From assembly GCF_000550805.1 (NCBI RefSeq), contig NZ_CP004353.1:2046001-2110000 (forward strand): a DNA stretch of 64,000 nucleotides, in the 5' to 3' direction. The notes beneath the pieces are model-generated. The model was not told where the DNA came from, did not search any database, and was given only the letters and a program-made list of their open reading frames with translations. Below are positions 1-9,889 of the stretch, piece by piece. The position numbers were made by a program, and so were the translations under genes. Within the stretch, counting starts at the first letter, position 1. Each line of letters opens with the position of its first letter. The stretch comes from Corynebacterium vitaeruminis DSM 20294. GTDB taxonomy: Bacteria; Actinomycetota; Actinomycetes; Mycobacteriales; Mycobacteriaceae.

Positions 1-917
1 AACCAGAATCTGCGCTGCACGAAGAAGCAGGAGCACGGCCTGGAGGGCGCGCTCGACAACCAGATCATCCGCGACACCCAGCTGACCATCGACGCCGCCG
101 CGGCGAAGAACTCCGCGAACGCGCCGAGTTGGATGGCGCAGGGCGAGAACCCGTCCGTCAAGCTCAGCTACCCGATCACCAACGTCAACCGCTCCGTGGG
201 CACCATGACCGGCTCCCGGGTCACCCGCGCCGCGGGCGGCCAGGGCCTGCCGAGCGACACCCTGCACCTGACGTTTACCGGTTCGGCAGGCAACTCGTTT
301 GGTGCCTTCGTCCCGGCGGGTATGACCCTCGATCTTGTGGGCGACGCCAACGACTTCGTCGGCAAGGGCCTGTCCGGCGGCCGCATCGTGGTCCGCCCGT
401 CCGAAAAGACCCCGGCGCAGCTCAAGACCAACCCGGACATCATCGCCGGCAACGTCGTCGCGTTCGGCGCGACCAGCGGCGAGATGTTCATCCGCGGCTC
501 CGTGGGAGAGCGCTTCTGCGTGCGTAACTCCGGCGCCACCGTGGTCGTCGAGGGCATCGGCAACCACGGCTGCGAGTACATGACCGGCGGCACCGTCGTC
601 ATCCTCGGCGAGATCGGCGACAACTTCGGCGCCGGCATGTCCGGCGGCGTGGCCTACATCGCGCCGCAGGAGGGCTTGGAAAGCAAGCTCAACCACGACG
701 TGTCCAATGGCATTGAGGAACTCACACCGGAGGACGTCGATAAGCTGAAAAAGCTCATTGGCGACTACGAGGAGCGCACTGGTGCCACCGTCACCATCGA
801 CCCGACCACAATGGTCAAGATCCTTCCGGCCCCGTACCGCAAGGTGCTCGACGTCATCGAGGTCGCTACCCGCGAGGGCCGCGACGTCAACGAAGCAATC
901 ATGGAGGCAGTGAACTA

Positions 918-918
<1 letters not shown>
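1..918 (+). CDS. gltB: Glutamate synthase large subunit, C-terminal part (5' end outside window)
   Basis: The frame is open from the first base, so the gene begins upstream; 305 residues are visible. GltB makes glutamate from glutamine and 2-oxoglutarate as the large subunit of NADPH-GOGAT. The visible part is the C-terminal GXGXG beta-helix domain, recognisable by repeated glycine motifs such as GGTVVILGEIGDNFGAG and GKGLSGGRIVV. An internal ATG at 133 is not the start, because the preceding codons encode continuous family-like sequence. Its TAA overlaps the ATG of gltD by one base, so the two subunits are almost certainly cotranscribed and translationally coupled. Any AmtR-type nitrogen control would lie upstream of the window. 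Confidence 0.96.
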
Positions 919-2459
<1,541 letters not shown>

Positions 2460-2484
2460 CAGGCGTTTTTGGGCGTGCGTGTGG

Positions 2485-2514
2485 GGCGCGTTGGCGTGTG
2501 CCAGCGCGCCTTTT
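2485..2514 (+). terminator. Rho-independent terminator of gltBD
   Basis: Eleven-base arms GGCGCGTTGGC and GCCAGCGCGCC with one G-T pair enclose a 4-base loop and are followed by TTTT. It sits 26 bases after the gltD stop and before the convergent HNH gene. Confidence 0.8.
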
Positions 2515-2531
2515 CGGCGTTGTTGGGGGTG

Positions 2532-3468
2532 TTAGTGATACACGCGGCGGACTGTGCCGTCGACGCGTTCTAACCGGCCGCGGGTGCCAGGTGCTGCCGG
2601 GTCATCGTCGTTGACCGCGTTGTGGTACGCGCAGCAGGTTGTCAGGTTCGAGCTGGTGGTGTGCCCACCGTACTGCCACGGCAGGAGGTGATGAACCTGG
2701 CACTCATCAGCAGGCTTGTTGCACCCTTCCCACGCACAGGTCGGGTTTTCCACCGCCGCCAACACCCGCTGCTTGGTGTTGGCAAACCGCTTCGACCGCA
2801 CCAAGTCCACTGGTCCTTCGACCGGGTGGATCAGCGCGAACCCCCAGTTGTCATCCAGCCTGGCGCCGACGATCTCACAACTAGTACGTGTCACCCCGTC
2901 GGAGCAGGAAAACACGGTCTCGTCCCCGGTACCGTCTAACACCGTGTCGGCCTTGTCTAGGGGGATGGTGACAATCGGACGCAGGATCGTCTCCACCGAT
3001 CTTCCACCGGTGACTGCTTGATGCAATGCATCGACGGGGTCGTCGGCGTTTTTGACCGGGTCGTACAAGCTGGCGATGATGGCGGCGGGTCCGGTGATCC
3101 GCATGGACCAGAGTTGGTCACTGTACCGGCTCACCGACACCCCTAGTTTCCTGGTGCGGGGTGTGGCAAGTTCTACGAGCAGGGTAAGGCCGCGTTTTTT
3201 GATCTGCTTCGGATTACCCTTTGTGTGGCATAGAAGGCGGCGCAGCTGCCATTTCTTGCGGCTGCTTTTGACCCTTTTGGCTAGTTTCTCGATGACGATA
3301 AGCGTGTCGAGGCTGTGGTGGTTGTCCTCGATGGCCTTCGCGCAGATGACTGCCGCTGGGTCGGTGGTGGACCCGTAGACCGCGGTGAGGGCATACAAGG
3401 TGGCGGCGGTGTCGTGGGGGAGGAGGTGAAAAAGTTCTGCGCGGCTTTTCCCGGTGGCTGCGCGGATG
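2532..3468 (-). pseudogene. HNH endonuclease (DUF222/13E12-like), main 3' fragment, split by IS256-family element
   Basis: The fragment encodes the last 309 residues of an HNH nuclease-like protein of the type repeated in actinobacterial genomes. The HNH site is visible near the C terminus: CAWEGCNKPADECQVHHL, then SSNL and CCAYHN, giving paired cysteines, the HH pair, Asn and the final His. The open frame runs on into the insertion sequence and gains about 70 spurious residues there. The true N terminus lies beyond the element at 4905-4962. Joining the pieces with one copy of the 8-bp duplication restores a 328-residue frame without any frameshift, reading MNPLDTLAALL...GLIR then AATGKSRAELF. 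The insertion therefore looks recent. The protein is presumably inactive now. Confidence 0.9.
3461..3468. repeat. Target-site duplication, left copy (CGCGGATG)
   Basis: CGCGGATG directly precedes the left inverted repeat and is repeated exactly at 4905-4912 after the right one. Eight bases is a usual duplication length for IS256-family elements. Confidence 0.93.
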
Positions 3469-4904
3469 GAGAGTGTCTGATGGTTTGTGTGTGGGTGCCC
3501 GACCCGCATAAGGAGATAGACCAGAATGATGACTGTGGCACGACGAGACCCAGCCGATAAGGCCAAGATTGACGCAATCGAGCAGAAGCTGCTTGCTAAC
3601 CCAGAAATCGCGAAGTTGATTGATGAGCTCGGTACCTCTACCACTGATGCGAACGACCTAGTTCGAGGCATGTTACAGGCCTCGATTACAAGGGGTTTGA
3701 ACGCTGAAATGGATGCCCACCTGGGGTATCAGGCTGGTGATCGAGACGGTAAAGCCGCTGTCGGTACGGATAATCACCGAAACGGCAGCTACCCGAAGAC
3801 CATTGACTCGAACTACGGGCCGGTCACCGTGGACGTCCCAAGAGACAGAGCTGGCACGTTTGTCCCCACGATGGTGCCGAAAGGCTCGAGGCGTTTAACC
3901 GATATCGATGATCTGATCATCAGCTTGTACGCAGGTGGCATGACAATCCGTGATATCCAGCATCATCTCGCCACCACGATGGGTGTGGATATCTCCCACG
4001 AGACAATCTCGGCGATTACCGACGCCGTACTTGATGAAGTCATGGTGTGGCAAAACCGCCAGCTGGATGAGTTCTACCCAGTCATCTTCCTTGACGCGTT
4101 GCGAATCAAGGTCCGTGATGGGGGCCGTGTGATCAACAAGTCTGCGTACATGGCCATCGGAGTGGATCTCGAAGGAATCAAGCACATCCTGGGCTTGTGG
4201 ATCGCCAAAGAGGAAGGAGCATCGTTGTGGGCCCAGGTGTGTTCCAACCTCGCTAACCGCGGTGTCAAAGATGTCTTCATCGTCTGCTGCGACGGGCTCA
4301 AAGGCCTACCAGAAGCCGTGGAATCCACCTGGCCTGGGTCCATGGTCCAAACCTGTATCGTGCACCTGATCAGGGCGGCAAATAGGTGGGTTTCCTACGG
4401 GGATCGTAGGGCCGTATCTGCAGCGTTGAAAAAGGTCTACACCGCACCGGATGAGCCAACCGCTGCCGCAGCCTTGGATGAGTTCGAGGCGTCTGAACTA
4501 GGTGAGAAGTACCCGAGGTCGGTGAAGGTGTGGCGGGATGCGTGGGAGAGGTTTACCCCGTTTCTGCAGTTCCCACCGGCTGCGAGGAAGGTGATCTATA
4601 CGACGAACTCGATTGAATCTTTCAATAATGAGCTGCGGAAGGCCACCCGGAACAGGGTGCAGTTCACTAATGATGAGTCAGCGATGAAGACGCTGTGGCT
4701 GATGATCTGCCATATCGAAGACAAACGAGCAGTCAAGCGGGCTAGGGAAGGCAAACGCGTCTCCGCCTCTGCTGGCCGGCTCGTGGAAGGTGGACGGGTT
4801 GCCGGATGGAAACACGCCATCAACCAGATGGCTGTGGCCTACCCCGACCGATTCGACAAGTACATGTAAAAATCAGCCCCACACACAAACAACTTGACAC
4901 CCTC
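3469..4904 (+). mobile_element. Complete IS256-family insertion sequence, 1436 bp
   Basis: The element is bounded by imperfect inverted repeats of about 27 bases. The left end starts GAGAGTGTCTGATGG and the right end, on the other strand, GAGGGTGTCAAGTTG; both continue TTTGTGTGTGGG (about 22 of 27 match). Exact 8-bp duplications flank it and one full-length transposase lies inside, so it looks able to move. It is inserted in the HNH gene, antiparallel to it. I cannot name the exact element without a database search. Confidence 0.94.
3526..4869 (+). CDS. IS256-family (Mutator-type) transposase
   Basis: The 447-residue protein is full length for the family. The DDE catalytic triad can be placed: first Asp in VIFLDALRIKVRD, second Asp in VCCDGLKGLPEAVE, and Glu in TNSIESFNNELRK, the hallmark of IS256/MuDR transposases. 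The N terminus (AKLIDELGTSTTDANDLVRG) and HLGYQAGDRDGK match the usual family start. An AGGAG precedes the adjacent ATG codons at 3526 and 3529. The frame is intact. It fills almost the whole insertion sequence and ends about 35 bases before the right terminus. Confidence 0.97.
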   Translation: MMTVARRDPADKAKIDAIEQKLLANPEIAKLIDELGTSTTDANDLVRGMLQASITRGLNAEMDAHLGYQAGDRDGKAAVGTDNHRNGSYPKTIDSNYGPVTVDVPRDRAGTFVPTMVPKGSRRLTDIDDLIISLYAGGMTIRDIQHHLATTMGVDISHETISAITDAVLDEVMVWQNRQLDEFYPVIFLDALRIKVRDGGRVINKSAYMAIGVDLEGIKHILGLWIAKEEGASLWAQVCSNLANRGVKDVFIVCCDGLKGLPEAVESTWPGSMVQTCIVHLIRAANRWVSYGDRRAVSAALKKVYTAPDEPTAAAALDEFEASELGEKYPRSVKVWRDAWERFTPFLQFPPAARKVIYTTNSIESFNNELRKATRNRVQFTNDESAMKTLWLMICHIEDKRAVKRAREGKRVSASAGRLVEGGRVAGWKHAINQMAVAYPDRFDKYM

Positions 4905-4962
4905 CGCGGATGAGCCCCATGGGGGCTTTCAAAAGCGCGGCGAGGGTGTCAAGCGGATTCAT
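4905..4962 (-). pseudogene. HNH endonuclease, detached 5' fragment (first 19 codons)
   Basis: On the minus strand the ATG at 4962 opens 19 codons (MNPLDTLAALLKAPMGLIR) that stop at the insertion sequence. They continue in frame with the fragment at 2532-3468 if the element and one duplication copy are removed. The first eight bases are the right target duplication. This is too short to be a gene alone; its identity rests on the exact frame and join. Confidence 0.85.
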
Positions 4963-5109
4963 GCCCCGAAACCTAACAACCCACCGAACACCCGGCAACC
5001 CCCAAGACCCAAACACCCCGATTCCTGTGGATAAACCCACCCCATGAAACGTTATCCACAGAAATCGGCGCCTTTCTAGCGCCCGCCGTGCACACCGTCC
5101 ACCGATGTG

Positions 5110-6456
5110 CTAGAGCACCATCGCCGCGATCCAGCCCGATACCAGAAGCGGCAGGTTGTAGTGGAGGAAGGTCGGGATCACCGAGTCGCGGATGTGGTCG
5201 TGTTGGCCGTCGGCGTTGAGGCCCGAGGTGGGGCCCAGCGTGGAGTCGGAGGCGGGCGAGCCCGCGTCGCCGAGCGCGCCCGCGGCGCCGATGATGGCCA
5301 CCGTGGCCGCCGGGCTAAAGCCCAGGGCTAGGCAAAGGGGCACGTAGATGGTGGTGATGATCGGGAGCGTCGAGAAGCTCGAGCCGATGCCCATGGTCAC
5401 CACGAGGCCCACGATGAGCATCGCGGCGGCACCGGCGGCCTTGTTGGATCCGAACATCTGGGCGCTAGCGTCGACAAGCGTTTCAACCTCGCCGGTTGCG
5501 GTCATGACGGACGCGAAACCCTGCGCTGTGATCATGATGAAGCCGATCAGCGCCATCATCCGCATACCGGAGCTGAACACGTCGTCGGCCTCGTGCCAGT
5601 TGACGGCGCCGGTGAGGATGAACACGGCAAGTCCTGCGAGCGCGCCGATGAGCAGCGGGTCGGCGTCGGTCTCCTTCGCCTGCATGAACACCTGGACGAC
5701 GAAGGTCACCACGATCGCGACCACGGCCACCCAGATCTTGTACTTGGAGATGACCTCGTTGTTGTGGTCGGAGATGACGATGTCGTCGTAGTCGCGACGC
5801 TTGCGGTAGGAGAAGAACACCGCGATGAGCAGGCCCGCGACCATGCCGAGCGCCGGGATGGCCATAACCTTCATGATGTTGATGCCCGCGGTATCCAGGC
5901 CCGCCTTGTTGATGTTCCCCAGCAGGATCTCGTTCAGGAAGATCGAACCGAAGCCGACCGGCACCCACATGTACGTGGTGACCAGACCGAAGGTGAGCAC
6001 GCAGGCCACGAGCCGGCGGTCGAGGCGCAGCTTGTTCATGATCGTCAGAAGCGGCGGGATGATGAGCGGAATGAACGCGATGTGCACGGGGATCAGGTTC
6101 TGCGACATGATCGCCATGGCGAGCAGGCCGGCGATCATGAGCCACTTCGTCGCGTACTCGGCGCGGCGGTTGGCGGATTCGGACTCCTGCCCGATGCGTT
6201 TCATGATCGATCGCGCGAGCAGCGTCGGCAGGCCGGAACTAGCGACGGCCATGGCGAAGGCGCCCAAGAGCGCATAGCTGAGCGCGATCTTGGCGCCGCC
6301 GGATAGCCCCTCCTGGAAGGCCACCATGGTGGCATCGAGGCCGATGCCCGACAGCAGTCCGCCCACGAGCGCACCGATGAACAACGAGAGCACCACGTGC
6401 ACCCTCAGGACGGAGAGCACGAGCATGACGAGCACGGCTATCAACACAGCATTCAT
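5110..6456 (-). CDS. NhaC/YuiF-type Na+/H+ antiporter-family membrane transporter
   Basis: This 448-residue polytopic protein has about 11-12 hydrophobic segments. It opens MNAVLIAVLVMLVLSVLRV and continues GLSGGAKIALSYALLGAFA, typical of the Na+/H+ antiporter family that includes Bacillus YuiF. Members have been linked to sodium/proton exchange or amino-acid uptake, so the substrate is open. The open frame extends 38 codons further upstream, but that stretch is Arg/Gly-rich and unlike the family; the membrane domain begins at the ATG at 6456. No clear ribosome site precedes it. It stands alone between the interrupted HNH gene and a divergent VOC-like gene. Confidence 0.85.
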   Translation of the reverse strand: MNAVLIAVLVMLVLSVLRVHVVLSLFIGALVGGLLSGIGLDATMVAFQEGLSGGAKIALSYALLGAFAMAVASSGLPTLLARSIMKRIGQESESANRRAEYATKWLMIAGLLAMAIMSQNLIPVHIAFIPLIIPPLLTIMNKLRLDRRLVACVLTFGLVTTYMWVPVGFGSIFLNEILLGNINKAGLDTAGINIMKVMAIPALGMVAGLLIAVFFSYRKRRDYDDIVISDHNNEVISKYKIWVAVVAIVVTFVVQVFMQAKETDADPLLIGALAGLAVFILTGAVNWHEADDVFSSGMRMMALIGFIMITAQGFASVMTATGEVETLVDASAQMFGSNKAAGAAAMLIVGLVVTMGIGSSFSTLPIITTIYVPLCLALGFSPAATVAIIGAAGALGDAGSPASDSTLGPTSGLNADGQHDHIRDSVIPTFLHYNLPLLVSGWIAAMVL

Positions 6457-6658
6457 GCTGCATAATTTACGGGAATGTGAATCGACAAAGTCCCATCGCC
6501 CCCGGCCAAATCCGCCGCTGTTGACGCCGCGACCAGCGCTTTTGCCGATCCTCGCGGCGATGCGACCCAAACCCGCCGTGAACGGAGATGAACTTCACAC
6601 ATCAAACTCACAGGAAACTCCCTTGCCGCTCCCAGCAAGTCCCGGTAGTTTTGCGGAC

Positions 6659-7068
6659 ATGAACGCAGACTTGACCCCTACCGCCACTTCCGCGGCCAGA
6701 CCCGCGAGGCGCTCGAGGCCTACGCAAAGATCTTAGACGCCGAGGTGCAGACCATGACCTTCGGCCAGATGCCGGGCATGCCCGCCGAGATGGCGGACAA
6801 CGTCATGCACGCCGAGCTTCGCAAGGACGGCAAGAAGCTGCTCTTCGCCTCTGACGTCTCCGACGAGTACCCCATCGACGGCAACGGCGGCACTCCCCTA
6901 TCGCTGACCGGCGACATGTCCACCGAGGAGGAGATCCGCGGGTACTGGGACGCCCTCGCCGAGGGAGCGACCATCACCCAGCAGCTCGAGGCTGCTCCGT
7001 GGGGCGCCGTGTTTGGCGCGCTCATCGACCGCTTCGGCACCCACTGGATGTTCAACATCGGCGGATAG
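6659..7068 (+). pseudogene. VOC-family (PhnB-like glyoxalase fold) protein, apparent -1 frameshift
   Basis: The downstream frame reads PYRHFRGQTREALEAYAKI and on through TMTFGQMPGMPAEM to GTHWMFNIGG, which is the pattern of PhnB-like VOC proteins, whose function is mostly unknown. That frame has no start codon at the right place. The ATG at 6659 begins MNADLT in another frame and would join perfectly if the C4 run at 6675-6678 had five Cs, giving a 137-residue protein of normal family size. A GTG at 6745 could start a 107-residue protein but would cut off the first beta strand and helix. Either a real frameshift or a sequencing error in the C run explains this. Confidence 0.75.
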
Positions 7069-7087
7069 CCCCCGCTACGTCACAATC

Positions 7088-7124
7088 ACGGCAGCTCCGA
7101 GCTTGGGGCTGCCGTTTCTTTTTC
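7088..7124 (+). terminator. Rho-independent terminator after the VOC gene
   Basis: ACGGCAGC pairs with GCTGCCGT around a short loop containing TCCGAGCTTGGG, followed by TTTCTTTTTC. It lies 20 bases after the VOC stop codon. Confidence 0.8.
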
Positions 7125-7231
7125 GCCCGTCACAGTTGACGCCCCGCTCAATTGTCGCCTAGCTCACCCGAACCAAACACACCCCAATTATTCACATTCC
7201 GGCCTTTCCGTTTCGCAGGCCCCCGACTTAG

Positions 7232-7259
7232 ATGCATGATAGATACATGTTGCATGCAT
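7232..7259. promoter_or_regulatory. Promoter/operator-like region at the start of the GntR gene
   Basis: Two ATGCAT palindromes (7232-7237 and 7254-7259) are spaced 16 bases apart over the start of the GntR gene. A possible -35 TTCGCA at 7212 and -10 CATGAT at 7235 are 17 bases apart and would start transcription near the ATG at 7247. This fits autoregulation, as is common for GntR proteins, but is an inference from position and symmetry only. Confidence 0.35.
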
Positions 7260-7885
7260 TGCCCGCCGCCGAACGCGCCTACGAACACGTCAAGGCACGC
7301 ATCATCTCCGGGCAGCTGCCCGGCGGGGAGATGATCTCCGAGGGCGAGATCGCCGCCGCGCTCGAGATGAGCCGCACCCCCGTCCGCGAGGCCTTCCTGC
7401 GCCTCGAGGTCGAGGGCTTTCTCACGCTCTACCCCAAGCGCGGCGCCGTGGTCACCCCCATCAGCGCCGACGAGGTGCGCGAGGTCTACGAGGCACGCCT
7501 TGTCATCGACCGCCACGCCGCCGCCTTCCTCTGCGAGCAGCCTAAGGCCACGCGCAGGAACGTGACCAACCAGCTTCAGCACATCGTCGACAAGCAAAAT
7601 GCAGCATTAGACGCAGGCGACCTCGCAGGCTATGCGGGCCTCGACGCCGAGTTCCATCAAACGATCATGGACCACGGCGGCAACTCGATCCTCGCGCAGC
7701 TCGGCCACAGCCTCCGCGAGCGCCAGCAGCGCTTCACCGCGACCGCGCTGCGCCGCAACATCGCCACCGCGCGCGAGTTCGTCTCAAGCCACGCCCGGCT
7801 CATCGACGCGCTCGCCAGGGGCGACAGATCCGCCTACGACCGCGAAATCACCACCCACCTCAACCTTTCAAGGAACCAGCTGTGA
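7232..7885 (+). CDS. GntR-family (FadR/FCD-type) transcriptional regulator
   Basis: The protein of up to 217 residues has an N-terminal winged helix (EGEIAAALEMSRTPVREAFLRLE is the recognition region; RTPVREA is the family signature) and an all-helical FCD ligand domain (VYEARLVIDRHAA ... EFHQTIMDHGGN). FCD proteins bind small organic acids or related metabolites. Two starts are possible: ATG 7232, or ATG 7247, which would give a nearly leaderless mRNA from the promoter-like boxes noted above. Its stop overlaps the GTG of the MFS transporter gene, so it very likely controls uptake or export of that transporter's substrate. Confidence 0.9.
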   Translation: MHDRYMLHALPAAERAYEHVKARIISGQLPGGEMISEGEIAAALEMSRTPVREAFLRLEVEGFLTLYPKRGAVVTPISADEVREVYEARLVIDRHAAAFLCEQPKATRRNVTNQLQHIVDKQNAALDAGDLAGYAGLDAEFHQTIMDHGGNSILAQLGHSLRERQQRFTATALRRNIATAREFVSSHARLIDALARGDRSAYDREITTHLNLSRNQL

Positions 7886-9147
7886 GCATCCAGACCGCTC
7901 AAAAACCATCAGCTCCCACCACCTACACCACCCGCTCCTGGCTCGCCGTGGCCGCGACCATGGTCGCCGTCGCGTGGGGCGGCAACGAGTTCACCCCGTT
8001 GCTGGTCATGTACCGCGAGACCAGCCACTTCTCGCAGGTGACCGTCAACGGCCTGCTCGGCGCCTACGTGCTCGGCATCATCCCCGCGCTGCTCATCGGC
8101 GGGCCGCTGTCCGACCGCATCGGCCGCAAGCCCACCCTTATTCCCGCGGCACCCCTCTCGCTCATCGGTTCCTTCCTGCTGTCCATCGCCCCGAACGAGC
8201 CGCTGGTTATCGCCTGGGGGCGCGTGTTCTGCGGCATGGCGCTGGGCTTGGTCATGGCCGTCGGCTCGACGTGGGTCGCGGAGCTGACCGCGCGCGCCGG
8301 CGGCGATCCCGCCAAGGGCGCCCGCCGCGCCGCCCTGTGCCTCACGGCCGGATTCTTGATCGGCGCAGGGCTTGCCTCCGTGCTCGCGCAGTGGGGCCCG
8401 TGGCCCACGCACACCGCCTACCTGCTGCACATGACGCTCACGCTGCTGACCGCCTGGTGGCTGAGCAAGACCCCGGAGACCCGCCAGCCCGAACGCGGCA
8501 CCGTCGGGCGCACCATCTCGCTGCTCACCCTCGGCGAGCTCGCCGGGCTCCTGCGCGTCCCGGCCGCCGCCCACAGGCGCTTCCTCCGCGTGGTCGTGCC
8601 CGTCGCGCCGTGGGTGTTCGGCTGCGCCGGCGCCGCCTACGCGCTGCTCCCCCAGCTGCTGTCCTCTTCCGCTGGCAGCGCGCCGATCGCGTTCTCCGGG
8701 CTCATGACGGTGGTCACGCTCGGCTGCGGCGCGCTCATCCAGATCGTGGGCAAGGTGATCGACACCAACCGCTCGGCGCGCGCGTCGGCGATCGCCATGG
8801 GCATCATCGCGGTCGGCGTAGCACTCGCCGCGGTCGCCTCGCACACGCTCCAGCTGGGCCTGGGCATCCTCGCGGCGGCGACCATGGGCGCGGGCTACGG
8901 GCTCGCACTCGTCGCGGGTCTATCGGAGGTCCAGCGCATCGCGGGCGACGAGGACCTGGCGGGGCTCACGGCCGTCTACTACTCGGTGTCATACCTGGGA
9001 TTTTTCATCCCGATGGCCTTCTCCGCGCTGTCGAAGGTGGTCAATTTCACGCACCTGTTCGAGATCGGCACGGTGCTCGCGCTGGTCTGCCTGGCCAACG
9101 TGATCACGGCGTGGCGCGCCCACCTGCCCGGCGCGCGTCCCGCCTAG
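7882..9147 (+). CDS. MFS transporter, coupled to the GntR regulator
   Basis: This 421-residue major facilitator protein has about 12 hydrophobic segments. The MFS motif A loop between helices 2 and 3 is clear: GGPLSDRIGRKP. It starts at a GTG that overlaps the TGA of the GntR gene by four bases, so both are made from one mRNA. The N-terminal segment WGGNEFTPLLVMYRE is also seen in other actinobacterial MFS proteins, but I cannot assign a substrate. The regulator's FCD domain suggests a small carboxylate or sugar acid. It ends nine bases before the convergent NUDIX gene. Confidence 0.9.
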   Translation: MSIQTAQKPSAPTTYTTRSWLAVAATMVAVAWGGNEFTPLLVMYRETSHFSQVTVNGLLGAYVLGIIPALLIGGPLSDRIGRKPTLIPAAPLSLIGSFLLSIAPNEPLVIAWGRVFCGMALGLVMAVGSTWVAELTARAGGDPAKGARRAALCLTAGFLIGAGLASVLAQWGPWPTHTAYLLHMTLTLLTAWWLSKTPETRQPERGTVGRTISLLTLGELAGLLRVPAAAHRRFLRVVVPVAPWVFGCAGAAYALLPQLLSSSAGSAPIAFSGLMTVVTLGCGALIQIVGKVIDTNRSARASAIAMGIIAVGVALAAVASHTLQLGLGILAAATMGAGYGLALVAGLSEVQRIAGDEDLAGLTAVYYSVSYLGFFIPMAFSALSKVVNFTHLFEIGTVLALVCLANVITAWRAHLPGARPA

Positions 9148-9155
9148 CTTGTTGC

Positions 9156-9692
9156 TTATCGACGCCTATCCCGCTTCTGGTAGCCCATACGAGGGCAGAA
9201 GCCTTCGGGCCGGCGCAGCTGGGCGACGGCGTCGCCGACCAGCAGCCGAAAGCGCGGCTTCATGGGCGGCATCTGCATGACGGAGAACCACCGGGCCTCG
9301 GTGTTTTCCCCATCGCCTGCGCCGGGGGTGGCATTCCCCACGACCGAGCAGCGGATCGCGGTGTCCATGTAGCTGCTCACGTCGCCATTCGGGTAGGTGA
9401 CGGGGCCGACCTGGCCCACGCCGAGCAAGGCCTCGACCTGGACGTCGAGCCCGGTCTCCTCCTTCGCCTCGCGGACGGCGGCGACGTGCGCCTCCTCGCC
9501 GGGGTCGACGATGCCGGTGACCGGGGTCCACTCCCCATTGTCGGCGCGGCGGACCAGGAGCACCTTGGGCACCTCGGTGATCGGGGCACCCGCGGGCACG
9601 TCCTGGATGATGATCGCCGTCACCCCAGGCAGCCACAGCTGCTCGTGGCCGATCTTCTCGCGCAGGCTCAGGATGAAGTCTGGGGTCGCCAC
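9156..9692 (-). CDS. NUDIX hydrolase
   Basis: The 178-residue protein carries a complete NUDIX box, GX5EX7REUXEEXGU, in GIVDPGEEAHVAAVREAKEETG; the REAKEE core binds the catalytic metals. Such enzymes cleave nucleoside diphosphates linked to another moiety; the real substrate is not visible. Translation starts at a GTG overlapping the TAG of a 43-residue ORF upstream, so its synthesis probably depends on that ORF. The last codons and stop coincide with a copy of the GGCGTCGATAAGC motif (9154-9166). Confidence 0.92.
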   Translation of the reverse strand: MATPDFILSLREKIGHEQLWLPGVTAIIIQDVPAGAPITEVPKVLLVRRADNGEWTPVTGIVDPGEEAHVAAVREAKEETGLDVQVEALLGVGQVGPVTYPNGDVSSYMDTAIRCSVVGNATPGAGDGENTEARWFSVMQMPPMKPRFRLLVGDAVAQLRRPEGFCPRMGYQKRDRRR

Positions 9693-9823
9693 TAGTCCTG
9701 CTGCTCCTTGTCTTCCGCCGCCTCGGCTGCGGCCTTAGCCGCATCCGCCTTGATCTTCTCGGCGAACGCCTTGGGGTCGAACTCGGTGAAGTACTCCGGT
9801 CCGGCGAACTGCTCCTGGGCCAT
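9692..9823 (-). CDS. Small 43-residue acidic protein coupled to NUDIX hydrolase
   Basis: The minus-strand frame reads MAQEQFAGPEYFTEF and then an Ala/Lys/Glu-rich helix ending EDKEQQD. It has a strong ribosome site (AAAGGAG seven bases before the ATG at 9823), and its stop TAG overlaps the GTG of the NUDIX gene by one base. Codon use is like the neighbours. These points support a real gene rather than a chance frame. I recognise no domain. It could be a coupling leader for the NUDIX gene or a small partner protein. Confidence 0.75.
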   Translation of the reverse strand: MAQEQFAGPEYFTEFDPKAFAEKIKADAAKAAAEAAEDKEQQD

Positions 9824-9889
9824 GACTTACGCTCCTTTGGAAGTGGTGTTTACGCCCTCCCACTCTAGCGCCCGGCGAGTCGGTGGCGG

